A stretch of DNA of 64,000 nucleotides. It comes from Trujillonella endophytica (lineage in GTDB: Bacteria; Actinomycetota; Actinomycetes; Mycobacteriales; Geodermatophilaceae). Shown here piece after piece: positions 52,450 to 61,865 of the stretch (position 1 is its first letter; every line of letters starts with the position of its first letter). The stretch covers positions 1-64,000 of the forward strand of contig NZ_JABGCI010000002.1 of assembly GCF_019799905.1 (NCBI RefSeq). The letters are read 5' to 3'. Made by a program: the position numbers and the translations under genes. The notes beneath the pieces were generated by a model. The model was not told where the DNA came from. It was given only the letters and a program-made list of their open reading frames with translations, and made no database searches.

Positions 52450-54393
52450 ATGGCTCGGCGCCCCGCGGCACTGCTCCTCGCCCCCCTGCTGTTCGCCGCT
52501 GCCTGCACCGGCACCGGCTCCGGCTCCGGCTCCGGCTCCGGGGAGGACGACGCCTCCCCGCGGGAGGCCTCCGCGGCGCTCGAGTGGGGCGAGTGCGACA
52601 TCGAGGTGCCCGAGGGCGTGGACCTCGAGTGCGGCACCCTGACGGTCCCCGCCGACCGCGCCGACCCTGACGACGGCACCGTCCGGCTGGCCTTCGGCGT
52701 CGTCCGCGCGGAGACCGAGGACCCGGCCGACGACCCCGTCGTCTACCTGTCGGGCGGGCCGGGCCAGGGCACGCTGGAGTCCGTGCCGCTGGGGTTCGGT
52801 CAGCTCTACGCGCCGCTCGCCGAGGGGCGCGACCTCATCCTGCTCGACCAGCGCGGCACCGGGCTGTCCGAGCCGTCCCTGGCCTGCGACGAGTACACCT
52901 CGTGGGCGCGGTCGTCCCTGGGCTCGGGGCTGCCCCCGGAGGAGCTGGAGGTCCAGGCCCTCGAGGCGCTCGAGGAGTGCCGCCAGCGCCTCGTCGACGA
53001 CGGGGTGGACCTGGCCGACTACGACAGTGCCGCCTCGGCCGCCGACCTCGAGGACCTGCGCCGCGCCCTCGGCCACGACCAGTGGAACCTCTACGGGATC
53101 TCCTACGGCACCCGGCTGGCGCAGACCGCCATGCGCGACCACCCCGACGGGATCCAATCCGTGGTCCTCGACGCCTCCTACCCGATCGACGCCGACCTGT
53201 ACGCGGAGACGCCGGGCAACGCCGTCCGGGCCATGGAGGCACTGTTCTCGGCCTGCGCGGCCGACGCCGGGTGCGCCGGGGCGTACCCCGACCTGGGGCA
53301 GCGGTTCCGGGTCCTCGTGACCGAGCTCGACGCCGCCCCCGCACCGATCACCGTCGTCGACCCGACCACCGGGGAGCGCATCGACGAGGAGCTCGACGGC
53401 GCCGGCCTCGCCGGCTTCCTGTTCCAGAGCCTCTACTCCACCGAGCTGCTCCCGCTCCTCCCCGAGGTCATCGCGGCGGCGGACGCCGGCCAGTTCGGCA
53501 CGGTGGGCCTGCTGCTCGGCGCGCTGACCCAGCAGTCGGACCTGATCAGCATCGGCCAGCAGCTGGCCGTGCAGTGCCAGGACGAGGTCGCGTTCAGCTC
53601 GCCCGAGGAGGTGGCGCAGGCCGCCGCCGCGGACCCGCTGGTGCGCAGCTTCTTCGAGGGGACGCCGACGTCGGGGCCCGGCATCTTCGACGTCTGCGCC
53701 TCGTGGGGTGGCGACGCCCCGGGGCCCGCCGAGGACGAGCCCGTGGTCAGCGACATCCCCGCCCTCGTCCTCGCCGGTGAGCTGGACCCGATCACGCCGC
53801 CCCGCTGGGGGGAGGACGTCGTCGCGGGCCTGGCGCACGGCACGCTCGTCCGCTTCCCGTCCACCGGGCACGGGTCCCTGCCCAGTCACGACTGCGCCGC
53901 GCAGATCACCGCCGACTTCCTCGACGCCCCCGACCAGGAGCCCGCCACCTACTGCGTCGGCGAGATCGAGGCGCCGGCCTTCACCCCGGGGCCGGTGGAT
54001 GTGGAGATGGCCGCCTTCGAGAGCGAGGAGCTCGGTCTCGCGGGGGCCGCTCCCAGCGGCTGGCTCGAGGCCGCCCCGGGGCTGTGGCAGGAGTCGGCCC
54101 TGGTGACCCTGATCCAGCAGGTCGTGCCGGGAGCCACCGCGGACGAGGTGCTCGAGCAGCTCGCCACCCAGCAGGGAACCGACGCGCCGGTGGAGCCGGT
54201 CGACCAGCTGACCACCGGGGACCTCACCTTCGACCTCTACAGCGTCGACGACCTCGGGCTGCGGGTGGAGATCGCCCTGGCCGACACCCCGGACGGGTTG
54301 GTGCTGGTCCAGCTGACGACCAGCCCCGCGCGGGGCGACGCCTACCGCGAGGCGGTCTTCCTGCCGGCCGTGGAGGCCCTCGCCCCGCTCTGA
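52450..54393 (+). CDS. Secreted TAP-like alpha/beta hydrolase lipoprotein with extra C-terminal domain
   Basis: 647 residues. A lipoprotein signal ends FAAAC, followed by a Gly-Ser linker. The hydrolase core has GGPGQGT (oxyanion), DQRGTGLS, nucleophile GISYGTR (Ser near 221), then the TAP-like C-terminal segment with Asp in GELDPITP and His in STGHGSL. This is the tripeptidyl aminopeptidase / SlpD-SlpE architecture of streptomycetes. An additional domain (about residues 515-647) follows with no family I recognise. ATG 52450 is used because the signal starts there. Confidence 0.88.
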   Translation: MARRPAALLLAPLLFAAACTGTGSGSGSGSGEDDASPREASAALEWGECDIEVPEGVDLECGTLTVPADRADPDDGTVRLAFGVVRAETEDPADDPVVYLSGGPGQGTLESVPLGFGQLYAPLAEGRDLILLDQRGTGLSEPSLACDEYTSWARSSLGSGLPPEELEVQALEALEECRQRLVDDGVDLADYDSAASAADLEDLRRALGHDQWNLYGISYGTRLAQTAMRDHPDGIQSVVLDASYPIDADLYAETPGNAVRAMEALFSACAADAGCAGAYPDLGQRFRVLVTELDAAPAPITVVDPTTGERIDEELDGAGLAGFLFQSLYSTELLPLLPEVIAAADAGQFGTVGLLLGALTQQSDLISIGQQLAVQCQDEVAFSSPEEVAQAAAADPLVRSFFEGTPTSGPGIFDVCASWGGDAPGPAEDEPVVSDIPALVLAGELDPITPPRWGEDVVAGLAHGTLVRFPSTGHGSLPSHDCAAQITADFLDAPDQEPATYCVGEIEAPAFTPGPVDVEMAAFESEELGLAGAAPSGWLEAAPGLWQESALVTLIQQVVPGATADEVLEQLATQQGTDAPVEPVDQLTTGDLTFDLYSVDDLGLRVEIALADTPDGLVLVQLTTSPARGDAYREAVFLPAVEALAPL

Positions 54394-54415
54394 CCCGGGC
54401 ACCGGGGGGGTCGCG

Positions 54416-54577
54416 GTGCCGGTGCTCCTCACGGCCGGCGAGTACACCCGCGCCACCGTGCACGCGTCGCTGGTCGCCGTCACCGCCGGCCTCGTACCCG
54501 CGGTGTCCACCGTGACCGCCGGTATCGCGTTCGCGGCCACCCAGGCACTGCTCGGCCCGGACGGCGCGTCCCGCTGA
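54416..54577 (+). CDS. Possible small hydrophobic protein
   Basis: 53 codons from GTG 54416 to TGA 54575-54577, with one hydrophobic helix (ASLVAVTAGLVPAVSTVTAG). No ribosome site of note and no family. It lies in the 464-base gap between the TAP-like and flavoprotein genes. Low confidence. Confidence 0.25.
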   Translation: MPVLLTAGEYTRATVHASLVAVTAGLVPAVSTVTAGIAFAATQALLGPDGASR

Positions 54578-54585
54578 CCGAGCCG

Positions 54586-54819
54586 GTGGTCGGGCCGGCG
54601 ACTGCCGCACTGTGGACGGCGACCGCCGCCCTCGTCGCCTGGTTGCTGCTGCGCCGCCGGGACGCCCGACTCCTCGGCGGCAGTGACGGACCGAACCCGG
54701 CCTGCCACCACGCGCCGACGTCCGGAGCGCCCGGGCCGCGCGCACCAACTGTGGCTCGCTCCGGTGCACGGGGGCCTGTCGCCGTGGCGACAGCGGGAGA
54801 ACACTGCCGCCTCGCGTGA
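54586..54819 (+). CDS. Possible small membrane protein
   Basis: 77 codons from GTG 54586. Residues 1-25 (TAALWTATAALVAWLLLRRRDARLLG) form one TM helix with a basic cytoplasmic edge; the remainder is low-complexity and unlikely to fold. Eight bases follow the previous small frame, so the two could form a unit. No homolog recognised. Confidence 0.25.
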   Translation: MVGPATAALWTATAALVAWLLLRRRDARLLGGSDGPNPACHHAPTSGAPGPRAPTVARSGARGPVAVATAGEHCRLA

Positions 54820-54857
54820 GCCGTTGCGCTCCCCGCCGACGAGAGGCAGGCCCAGCC

Positions 54858-56267
54858 ATGACCCGGACGATGAGCGGCGGGACGGCGGCCTTGCGCGCCG
54901 CGGTGTCCGGACCGGTGCACGTAGTGGGCGACGCCGGCTTCGACGACGCCCGCAGGCTGTGGAACGCCGCGATCGACCGGCGGCCGTCCGCGATCGTCGA
55001 GTGCCTCTCGGCTGCGGATGTCGCCGCCGCGATCGGCTTCGCCCGGAGGGAAGGCTGGGAGATCGCGGTGCGCGGCGGCGCGCACAGCATCCCGGGGTAC
55101 TCGTCGTGTGACGGTGGGCTGGTCATCGACCTGCGGCGGATGAACCGGGTCGTCGTCGATCCGGGAACCCGGCGCGCCCGCGTGCAGGGCGGGGCACAGC
55201 TGCGCGACGTCGACGCTGCCACGCAGGCACACGGCCTCGCCGTCCCGACCGGATTGATCAGCCACACCGGCATCGGCGGCCTGACCCTCGGCGGCGGCAT
55301 GGGGTGGCTCTCACGGATGGGCGGCCTCACGATCGACAACCTCGTCTCGGCCGATGTGGTGCTCGCCGACGGCCGGGCCGTCCGTGCCGCCGAGGACGAG
55401 AACGCCGACCTGTTCTGGGCGCTCCGCGGTGGCGGGGGGAACTTCGGGGTCGTCACCGAGTTCGAGTTCCAGCTGCTGGAGGTCGGCCCGATCGTGCAGT
55501 TCGGGCTCTTCTTCTGGGAGGAGTCCCTGGGCCGCGAGGCACTGCGGCTGATGCGGGACGTCGTCGCGGACCTGCCGCGCTCGATGAACGCGGTACCGGC
55601 TGCCGGCCTGACCGCCCCACCGGCTCCCTTCGTGCCGGCCGAGCACCAGGGCAAGCCGGGATACGCCCTGCTCCTGACCGGCTTCGGGGACGCGGCCGAG
55701 CACCAGCAGGTGACCGGACGCATCCGCGAGACACTCCCGCCCACGTTCGACGTCGTGACCCCGATGCCCTACACGGCCCTGCAACAGCTGATCGACGAGC
55801 CGAACGCGTGGGGCTCGCACGCCTACGACAAGAGCGGGTACTTCGCCGAACTGACCGACGAGGTGATCGACGTCCTCGCCGACCACGCGCCCGGCAAGTC
55901 CTCACCGCTGTCGGTGCTCCTGTTCTACCGGCTCGACGAGGCCTACTGCGAGACCGGGGAGGACGTCACGGCGTTCGGCGGCGAACGGACCCCGCGGTAC
56001 ATCGGCTTCTTCATCGGCCTGAGTCCCACCGCGGAGATGCTCCCCGCGGAACGCCAGTGGATCCGAACGCTGTGGGAGGCGCTGCGCCCGCACATGATGA
56101 GCGCCGGCACCTACGTCAACGCGCTCGAGGGCACGGACATCGGTGAGGTCGTGACCGCCTACGGGGGGAAGTACCAGCGACTCGCTGCTGTGAAGGCCGA
56201 GTACGACCCCGACAACGTCTTCCACCGCAACATCAACATCCCCGCGTCCGGGAGCCCGACGCCGTAG
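54858..56267 (+). CDS. FAD-linked oxidase, BBE-like (PCMH-type FAD domain)
   Basis: 469 residues. The FAD-binding domain has AVRGGAHSIPGYSSCDGGLVIDL (about 71-93), whose His is the site of covalent 8-alpha-histidyl FAD, and GGLTLGGGMGWLSRMGGLTIDNL. The second (6-S-cysteinyl) attachment Cys of berberine bridge enzymes is absent. The C-terminal BBE motif is YDPDNVFHRNINI. It oxidises alcohols, sugars or alkaloid-like substrates. No signal peptide is seen. Start ATG 54858. Confidence 0.9.
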   Translation: MTRTMSGGTAALRAAVSGPVHVVGDAGFDDARRLWNAAIDRRPSAIVECLSAADVAAAIGFARREGWEIAVRGGAHSIPGYSSCDGGLVIDLRRMNRVVVDPGTRRARVQGGAQLRDVDAATQAHGLAVPTGLISHTGIGGLTLGGGMGWLSRMGGLTIDNLVSADVVLADGRAVRAAEDENADLFWALRGGGGNFGVVTEFEFQLLEVGPIVQFGLFFWEESLGREALRLMRDVVADLPRSMNAVPAAGLTAPPAPFVPAEHQGKPGYALLLTGFGDAAEHQQVTGRIRETLPPTFDVVTPMPYTALQQLIDEPNAWGSHAYDKSGYFAELTDEVIDVLADHAPGKSSPLSVLLFYRLDEAYCETGEDVTAFGGERTPRYIGFFIGLSPTAEMLPAERQWIRTLWEALRPHMMSAGTYVNALEGTDIGEVVTAYGGKYQRLAAVKAEYDPDNVFHRNINIPASGSPTP

Positions 56268-56308
56268 GGCCGACACCGGTCACCGGCTCGGCCCGTCGTC
56301 CAGCGGGA

Positions 56309-56443
56309 TCAGAGGTCGCGGCGCACGTTCTCGGTGCGGTCCTCGACGGCGCCGTGGCGCATCAGGCTGATGACGGCGAGGGCGAGCCCTCCCCAGATCA
56401 CGGCCATCGCCAGCAGCATCATCACGATCGCGCTGGTGTTCAT
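56309..56443 (-). CDS. metS: MetS-type small subunit of methionine/alanine importer
   Basis: 44 residues: one TM helix (IVMMLLAMAVIWGGLALAVISLM) and a charged tail (HGAVEDRTENVRRDL). This matches the small MetS family that partners NSS transporters in corynebacteria. ATG 56443 overlaps the metP stop (ATGA), so translation is coupled. Very short, but its position makes the call firm. Confidence 0.88.
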   Translation of the reverse strand: MNTSAIVMMLLAMAVIWGGLALAVISLMRHGAVEDRTENVRRDL

Positions 56444-58074
56444 CGGAGTCCTCCCTCGTCCTGCGCGGGCTCCGCGCCCTTCCGGAGGTCCGGCCCCGTC
56501 GCCGACGTCGTCGCGTGCACCGGCTCCGCCGGATCGGAGCCCGGTGGCGGGCCGTCCAGGTGGGTCCCGGCGCGCCACTTCAGCCGGGCGAGCAGGAAGC
56601 CGATCAGCGGCAGCGCCACGACCATCAGCCAGCCGAAGGTCACCAGGAGCCAGGTGGGGTAGTCCTCGTAGGGCGCGTCGAAGTCGTCCTTGAGGGAGAG
56701 GACGAGCACGATCGCCAGGCCCGCCGGGGCGACGACGCTCGTCAGCACCCGCCAGCCCGTGCCGACCCGGGGCCGGCCGTGGACGTTCAGGTGCTGGCCG
56801 AGGGGGGTCAGGGCCCGGAGCCCCCACGCGACGACCAGCATGCTGATCAGCGCGACGACGAGGATGCCGTACTGGTTGACGAAGTGGTCGACGACGTCGA
56901 GCACGTAGATGCCGCTCGTCGTGCTGAAGAGCACCAGGCTCAGCACCGCGGTGGGGATGACGACCACGAGGGTCGCGGTGAGCCGGCTGGTGTCGAACTT
57001 GTCGCGGACCGCCGAGATCACGACCTCGATCACGCTGATCAGCGAGGTGATGCCGGCGATGACCAGCGACCCGAAGAACAGGACGCCGATGAGGGCGCCG
57101 CCCGGGGCCTCGCTGATGATCGTCGGGAAGGCGATGAAGGCCAGCCCGATGCCGCCGCTGGCGACCTCGTCGACCGCGACCCCGTTGGCCTGGGCCATGA
57201 AGCCGAGCGCGGCGAACACGCCGATGCCGGCGAGCAACTCGAAGCTGGAGTTCGAGAAGCCGACGACCAGCCCGGAGCCGGTCATGTCCTCGCGACGGCC
57301 GACGTACGAGGCGTACGTGATCATGATGCCGAAGCCGATCGACAGCGAGAAGAAGATCTGGCCGAACGCGGCAGCCCAGACCGAGGCCTCCGTGAGCGCC
57401 GACCAGTCGGGGGTGAACAGCGCGTCGAGCCCGGTCCCCGCACCGTCCAGCAGCAGCGCCTGCACCACGAGGACGACGAAGGCGAGGACCAGGAGCGGGA
57501 TGAAGACCAGCGAGACCACACCGATCCCGCGCTGGACGCCGAGGGCCATGACCCCGATGACGACCAGCCAGACGATGAGGAGGGGCACGAGCACCCCGGC
57601 CACCACGTCGGTGCTGATCTCGACCTCACCGGCCTGGAGGAACTCACCGAAGAAGAACGCCTCGGGATCGGAGCCCCAGGCCTGGTCGATCGAGAAGAAG
57701 GTGTAGCGCAGCGCCCAGGCCAGCACCGCGGCGTAGTAGATGGCGATGACGAAGCAGATGGCCACCTGCCACCAGCCGAACCCCTCGGTGCCGCGGCGCA
57801 GGCGGGCGAAGGAGAGCGGCGCGGAGCCACGGTGTCGGTGGCCGATCGCGTAGTCCAGCAGCAGGAACGGGATGCCGGCGGTCAGCAGCGCGACCAGGTA
57901 TGGCACGACGAACGCGCCGCCGCCGTTCTCGTAGGCGACGTAGGGGAACCGCCAGATGTTACCGAGTCCGACCGCCGACCCGATCGCAGCCAGGATGAAG
58001 ACCCGCCTGGAGCTGAACGCGCCGCGGCGCTGCTCGTCGGACTGTTCCGTGGCCCGCCCCGCCGTCGTGCTCAT
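56440..58074 (-). CDS. metP: MetP-type sodium-dependent amino acid transporter (NSS/SNF family)
   Basis: 544 residues with about 12 TM helices. The NSS signature is in TM1 (AAIGSAVGLGNIWRFPYVAYENGGGAFVVPYL, read in part) and the Na+/substrate sites continue in TM6 (AFGQIFFSLSIGFGIMITYASY). It imports methionine and alanine in Corynebacterium MetPS; the same role is inferred here from the linked metS. ATG 58074 has GGAGG just upstream. Confidence 0.9.
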   Translation of the reverse strand: MSTTAGRATEQSDEQRRGAFSSRRVFILAAIGSAVGLGNIWRFPYVAYENGGGAFVVPYLVALLTAGIPFLLLDYAIGHRHRGSAPLSFARLRRGTEGFGWWQVAICFVIAIYYAAVLAWALRYTFFSIDQAWGSDPEAFFFGEFLQAGEVEISTDVVAGVLVPLLIVWLVVIGVMALGVQRGIGVVSLVFIPLLVLAFVVLVVQALLLDGAGTGLDALFTPDWSALTEASVWAAAFGQIFFSLSIGFGIMITYASYVGRREDMTGSGLVVGFSNSSFELLAGIGVFAALGFMAQANGVAVDEVASGGIGLAFIAFPTIISEAPGGALIGVLFFGSLVIAGITSLISVIEVVISAVRDKFDTSRLTATLVVVIPTAVLSLVLFSTTSGIYVLDVVDHFVNQYGILVVALISMLVVAWGLRALTPLGQHLNVHGRPRVGTGWRVLTSVVAPAGLAIVLVLSLKDDFDAPYEDYPTWLLVTFGWLMVVALPLIGFLLARLKWRAGTHLDGPPPGSDPAEPVHATTSATGPDLRKGAEPAQDEGGLR

Positions 58075-58218
58075 GCGACCTCCAGGGTCGTGATCCGCCG
58101 GGCCCGCGAGCTCCAGGAGCACCGGTCGGCGTCGCGCCGATGGAGAGAGGATGGCAGGGATCGGGCGTCCCGGCTGGCGGAGAGCCGTGGGGCCTGCGGT
58201 CCGCCGTGGGCTTACACG

Positions 58219-58262
58219 CACGAGAGCCCCGCACGGACCGTGGTCCGTGCGGGGCTCTCGTG
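58219..58262 (-). terminator. Terminator of tmRNA, perfect 21-bp palindrome
   Basis: Arms 58219-58239 and 58242-58262 are exact complements with GAGAGCCCC/GGGGCTCTC at the core. It lies just past the tmRNA 3' end. The remainder of 58075-58218 holds the metP leader only. Confidence 0.9.
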
Positions 58263-58270
58263 TTCAGGGG

Positions 58271-58643
58271 TGGAGGTGGCGGGAATCGAACCCGCGTCCT
58301 ACGACGCATCACCAGGGCTTCTCCGAGCGCAGTCCGCGTTGCCTCTGCTCGGCCCCGTCGATCATGCAGACGAGTCGACGTGACGGGCCCAGTCGCTGTT
58401 TGGTGTCCCGCACGCATCCGCGACCGGTGCGTGCAGTGAGTCATCTAGCTGATGCCAGGATCCGGGCCGATGACGAACCCGGGCTGACAGACTCGCCTAG
58501 CTACCGTCAGGCAGCGAGAGCGAAGTCGCGCTGATTGGAATCGGCGCTTGTGTTTTTTGCAACGGATGGTTAACGAGATCATCGTTGCCTTCCTCGGCTC
58601 GCTTCCCCTGGTCATCCGACCGCAGTCGAGACCAATCACCCCC
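58271..58643 (-). ncRNA. ssrA: Transfer-messenger RNA (tmRNA, ssrA)
   Basis: The tRNA-like ends pair as GGGGGTG/CACCTCC with the alanine G3:U70 wobble, and the T-arm GCGGGTTCGATTCCCGC is present. The tag frame (58507-58560) starts at GCA and encodes AKNTSADSNQRDFALAA followed by TGA. This is a standard actinobacterial degradation tag (ends ALAA). CCA is not encoded. It rescues stalled ribosomes with SmpB, whose gene is not in the window. The conserved 5' GGTCTCGACTGCGG resembles the canonical tmRNA 5' region. Confidence 0.97.
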
Positions 58644-58803
58644 TGTGTAGTTGTGCGTTGAGGGTAACGGCAGCGTCCAGGCGCTTGTTCCCCACCGCTC
58701 CCGGCGCGGCGCGCCGGCATCCGTCGCGGGTGTTCCCCGGCGCCTTGCCGGCCCTGCGGGCCCGGCAGTGCGAGGACGACCCGCAACGCGACCGGTCGCG
58801 GAC

Positions 58804-59946
58804 CTAGATCCAGTCGCGGCGCTTGAACACCAGGTACAGCGCCAGGCTGACCATGACCATGAGGACGACGGCGAACGGGTAGCCGTAGTACCAGTTCGTC
58901 TCCGGCATGTTGTCGAAGTTCATGCCGTAGACGCCGCCGACGAGGCTGGGCGCGAAGAGGATGGCCGCCCACGCGGAGATCTTCTTGACCTCCTCGCCCT
59001 GCGCGATGCTGGTCAGGGTCAGCTCGCGGATCTCCTCGTTCTGGCGCTGGGCCACGAGGGTCGCGTTGACCGTGAGGATGTCGCGCAGCTGCAGCCGGAA
59101 GGCCTCGACCCGCTCGATGACCTGGGTGACGTGGTCGGCCACGTCGCGCAGGTAGCTGCGCAGCTCCTCGTCGACGCCGTACTTGTCGAACCCGGCGGTG
59201 ATCGCGCCGAGGATGCCCGACAGCGGGGCCGCGGCGCGCTGGAACTCCAGCACCTCCTGCGACAGCTCGTAGATGCGCCGCGAGGCCCCGGGGTCCCCGC
59301 CGAAGACCTGGACCTCGATCTCGTCGATGTCGTTGGCCAGCCCGGCGACCACCGGCGCGTAACCGTCGACGACGGCGTCCAGGATCGCGTACAGCACCGC
59401 CTCGGGCCCCTTGGCCAGCAGCGCGGGCTCGCTCTCCAGCCGGCGGCGCACCCGGGACAGGTCCGGCGACTCGCTGTGCCGGACGGTGATGGCGAAGTCC
59501 CGGCCGAGGAACAGGTGCAGCTCCCCGAACTCGACCTCCTCGGTCGCGTCGAGGTAGCGCGCGGCCTTGAGGACGACGAACAGGGTGTCGCCGTAGCGCT
59601 CGAACTTCGGCCGCTGGTGGGCCTGGATGGCGTCCTCGACCGCGAGCTCCGGCAGGTCGTACTGCTCGGCCAGCTCGCCGAGCTCCGCGGGCTCGGGGCG
59701 GTAGAGCCCCAGCCACACCATGCGGTCGTCGAACCCCTCGGTCAGCCAGTCGTGGCTGTCGGCCGCGGTGTCGGGCGTGGCCACCCGCCGCCCGCCGGCG
59801 TAGACGGCGTTGTCCACGATCCGTGACGGCCGTGGCCTGGCCGGCTCCGGCTCGACGGGGACGACGACGGGACGGCGGACCACCTCGGTACGCGGGCGGC
59901 GCAGCGTGGTGAGAGCGGTGAGGGGCGCGAGACGACGATCGACCAT
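58804..59946 (-). CDS. corA: CorA-family Mg2+ channel
   Basis: 380 residues. A long N-terminal cytoplasmic domain precedes two C-terminal TM helices; the signature YGMNF (GMN) lies between them at about residue 343. The stalk helix is ERVEAFRLQLRDILTVNATLVAQRQNEEIRELT. The C-terminal end KRRDWI is typical. Imports Mg2+ (or Co2+/Ni2+) as a pentamer. About 45 extra N-terminal residues are low complexity. Confidence 0.93.
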   Translation of the reverse strand: MVDRRLAPLTALTTLRRPRTEVVRRPVVVPVEPEPARPRPSRIVDNAVYAGGRRVATPDTAADSHDWLTEGFDDRMVWLGLYRPEPAELGELAEQYDLPELAVEDAIQAHQRPKFERYGDTLFVVLKAARYLDATEEVEFGELHLFLGRDFAITVRHSESPDLSRVRRRLESEPALLAKGPEAVLYAILDAVVDGYAPVVAGLANDIDEIEVQVFGGDPGASRRIYELSQEVLEFQRAAAPLSGILGAITAGFDKYGVDEELRSYLRDVADHVTQVIERVEAFRLQLRDILTVNATLVAQRQNEEIRELTLTSIAQGEEVKKISAWAAILFAPSLVGGVYGMNFDNMPETNWYYGYPFAVVLMVMVSLALYLVFKRRDWI

Positions 59947-60210
59947 GACGGGCTCCCGGGACGCGGAGGTGGAGGACGCAGCAGAGGTCCTCCACGCGCG
60001 GCGCGGCGTCGCGGCGGCGTTACGCGGGGAGGACCTCGGGACTGGGACTGGGCGGCTCGCTGCGCATGCGTCCTCCTCCCGGGTCGGTGGCCCGCGTCGT
60101 CCGGGCCGTCGTCCATCGTGACACGCCCGGGGCCGTCGGGACCCGGCCCAGGGACGGAGATCACTCCGCTGTCACCCCGTGTTCAGCCTGCCGGTGGTGG
60201 CCGTGACCGG
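59947..60210. other. Intergenic region without a recognised gene
   Basis: Between the corA start and the DASS transporter stop. No frame here has convincing domain content. The CorA promoter should be near 59950-60060. No repeat or hairpin of the families seen elsewhere in the window was found. Confidence 0.5.
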
Positions 60211-61821
60211 TCAGCGCAGCACGAGCGAGATCAGCGGCGGCAGGAGGACGACGATGAGCAGTGCCCCGAGGACGTCGAAGCTGACGCCGGATCGGATCAT
60301 CTTGGTGATCGGCACGACGCCCGAGCCGTAGACGATGGCGTTCTGCGGGGTCGACACCGGGAGCATGAACCCGAACGATGCGGCGAAGGTCGCCGCGAGC
60401 GCCGGCACGAACGGGTCGACCCCGGCGGCGACCGCCACCGGGATGATGATCGGCACCACGACCGCCGCCGACGCGGTGTTGCTCGTCGTCTCCGAGATGA
60501 TGATCGCCAGGATCACCGCGAAGATCGTGATCGCGAACACGTTGGTCAGGCCCAGCCAGTCTGCCGAGCTGTTGCCGATCGTCTCGGCCAGTCCGGTGTC
60601 GGCCAGCAGCGACCCGAAGATGATCCCGGTGCCGAACAGCAGGACCGTGCCCCAGTCGATCTGCGCCGCGTCGGACCAGTTGAGCGTGAACTCGCGCCGC
60701 TTCCAGTCCGTGGGGAGCAGGTAGAGCAGCGACGCGCCGAGGACGGCGACGATGCCCTCGTTCAGCCGGCCGCTGATGGTCTCGTACAGGTCGGACTCCG
60801 TGCCGGCCCCCAGCGCGATGACGCCCGGGAAGATCCACAGCGCGACGGTGACGGCGAACGCGATGAGGGTGTTGCGCTCGGCCTTCGAGAACGGGCCGAG
60901 CTGCGCCCGCTCCTCCTGGATGTACTCGGCGACGCCCTCGATCCGCCGGATCTCCGGCTTGTTGAGGATCAGGAGGACGAACACGAGCGCCACGAACATC
61001 AGCGCGCAGATCGGCAGCGCCATGAGCATCCACTGCAGGAAGCCGATCCGCTCGCCCGTCGCCTCCTCGATCAGCCCGCGGCCGATCAGGTTGGGGGGCG
61101 TGCCGACCGGGGTGAGCAGACCGCCCACGCTGGCGCCGTAGGCGAGCATGAGCATGAGGGCGACGCCGACCCGCAGCCGCAGCGGGTCGAAGTCCGCCTT
61201 GACCAGCCCCTTGTCCTGCAGGAGCTTGGCGATGACCGAGAGGATCCCGATCGCCGTCGGCAGCAGCATCGCGACCGTGGCGGTGTTCGACACGAACGCC
61301 GACAGCAACGCGGTGATCAGGCCGAAGGCGATGATCACCCGCGCCGTCGAGGTGCCGACCCACTTGAGCCCGAGGATGAACATGGCGAACCGCCGGGCGA
61401 CGCCGTGCTTGAGCATCGCGGCGGCGAGGATGAACGCGCCGATGAAGGTGAACACCGTCGTGGAGCCGAACGGCGCCAGCGCATCGGCGGCCGGAACCAC
61501 GCCCAGGACGACGATCGCGCCGACCCCGATGAGACCGCCGATCGGGATCGGGACGGGCTCGGTGATCCACAGGACGATGACCCCGAGCAGGATGGCGGCC
61601 AGCAGCTGCTGGTCGTTGGGGAGGTCCAGCGGCAGCAGCGCGAAGACCACGCTGACCACCGGGGCGAGGAACAGGCCGACGGTGCGCCGGCCCTTCTCGA
61701 AGCGTTCCTCGGCCGGGCTGAGCTGCTGCTCCCCCAGGCTGCGGTAGGTCGCGCTGCCGCGGAAAGCAGCGTCGACGTCGGTGCGTACCGGCTTGCCGGT
61801 CTCTCGTTCGGTCGCGGTCAC
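60211..61821 (-). CDS. DASS/SLC13-family anion transporter (dicarboxylate, citrate or sulfate)
   Basis: 536 residues with about 12 TM helices. The two SNT motifs that bind Na+ and carboxylate are present (SAFVSNTATVAMLLP near 168 and SETTSNTASAAVVVP near 439), with repeated GGLLTPVGTPPN and PVSTPQN loops. It imports dicarboxylates or related anions with Na+. Start is GTG 61821. Similar to actinobacterial SLC13 proteins with no further regulatory clue. Confidence 0.92.
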   Translation of the reverse strand: MTATERETGKPVRTDVDAAFRGSATYRSLGEQQLSPAEERFEKGRRTVGLFLAPVVSVVFALLPLDLPNDQQLLAAILLGVIVLWITEPVPIPIGGLIGVGAIVVLGVVPAADALAPFGSTTVFTFIGAFILAAAMLKHGVARRFAMFILGLKWVGTSTARVIIAFGLITALLSAFVSNTATVAMLLPTAIGILSVIAKLLQDKGLVKADFDPLRLRVGVALMLMLAYGASVGGLLTPVGTPPNLIGRGLIEEATGERIGFLQWMLMALPICALMFVALVFVLLILNKPEIRRIEGVAEYIQEERAQLGPFSKAERNTLIAFAVTVALWIFPGVIALGAGTESDLYETISGRLNEGIVAVLGASLLYLLPTDWKRREFTLNWSDAAQIDWGTVLLFGTGIIFGSLLADTGLAETIGNSSADWLGLTNVFAITIFAVILAIIISETTSNTASAAVVVPIIIPVAVAAGVDPFVPALAATFAASFGFMLPVSTPQNAIVYGSGVVPITKMIRSGVSFDVLGALLIVVLLPPLISLVLR

Positions 61822-61865
61822 GGGGCCACCTCCGGCGCCGAGTGTGGCGCAGATCTCGCCGCTTC

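Noticed and set aside
59742..60164. Minus-strand 140-codon frame across the corA start
   Set aside because: Half lies antiphase inside corA and the remainder is Arg/Pro-rich without domain content.
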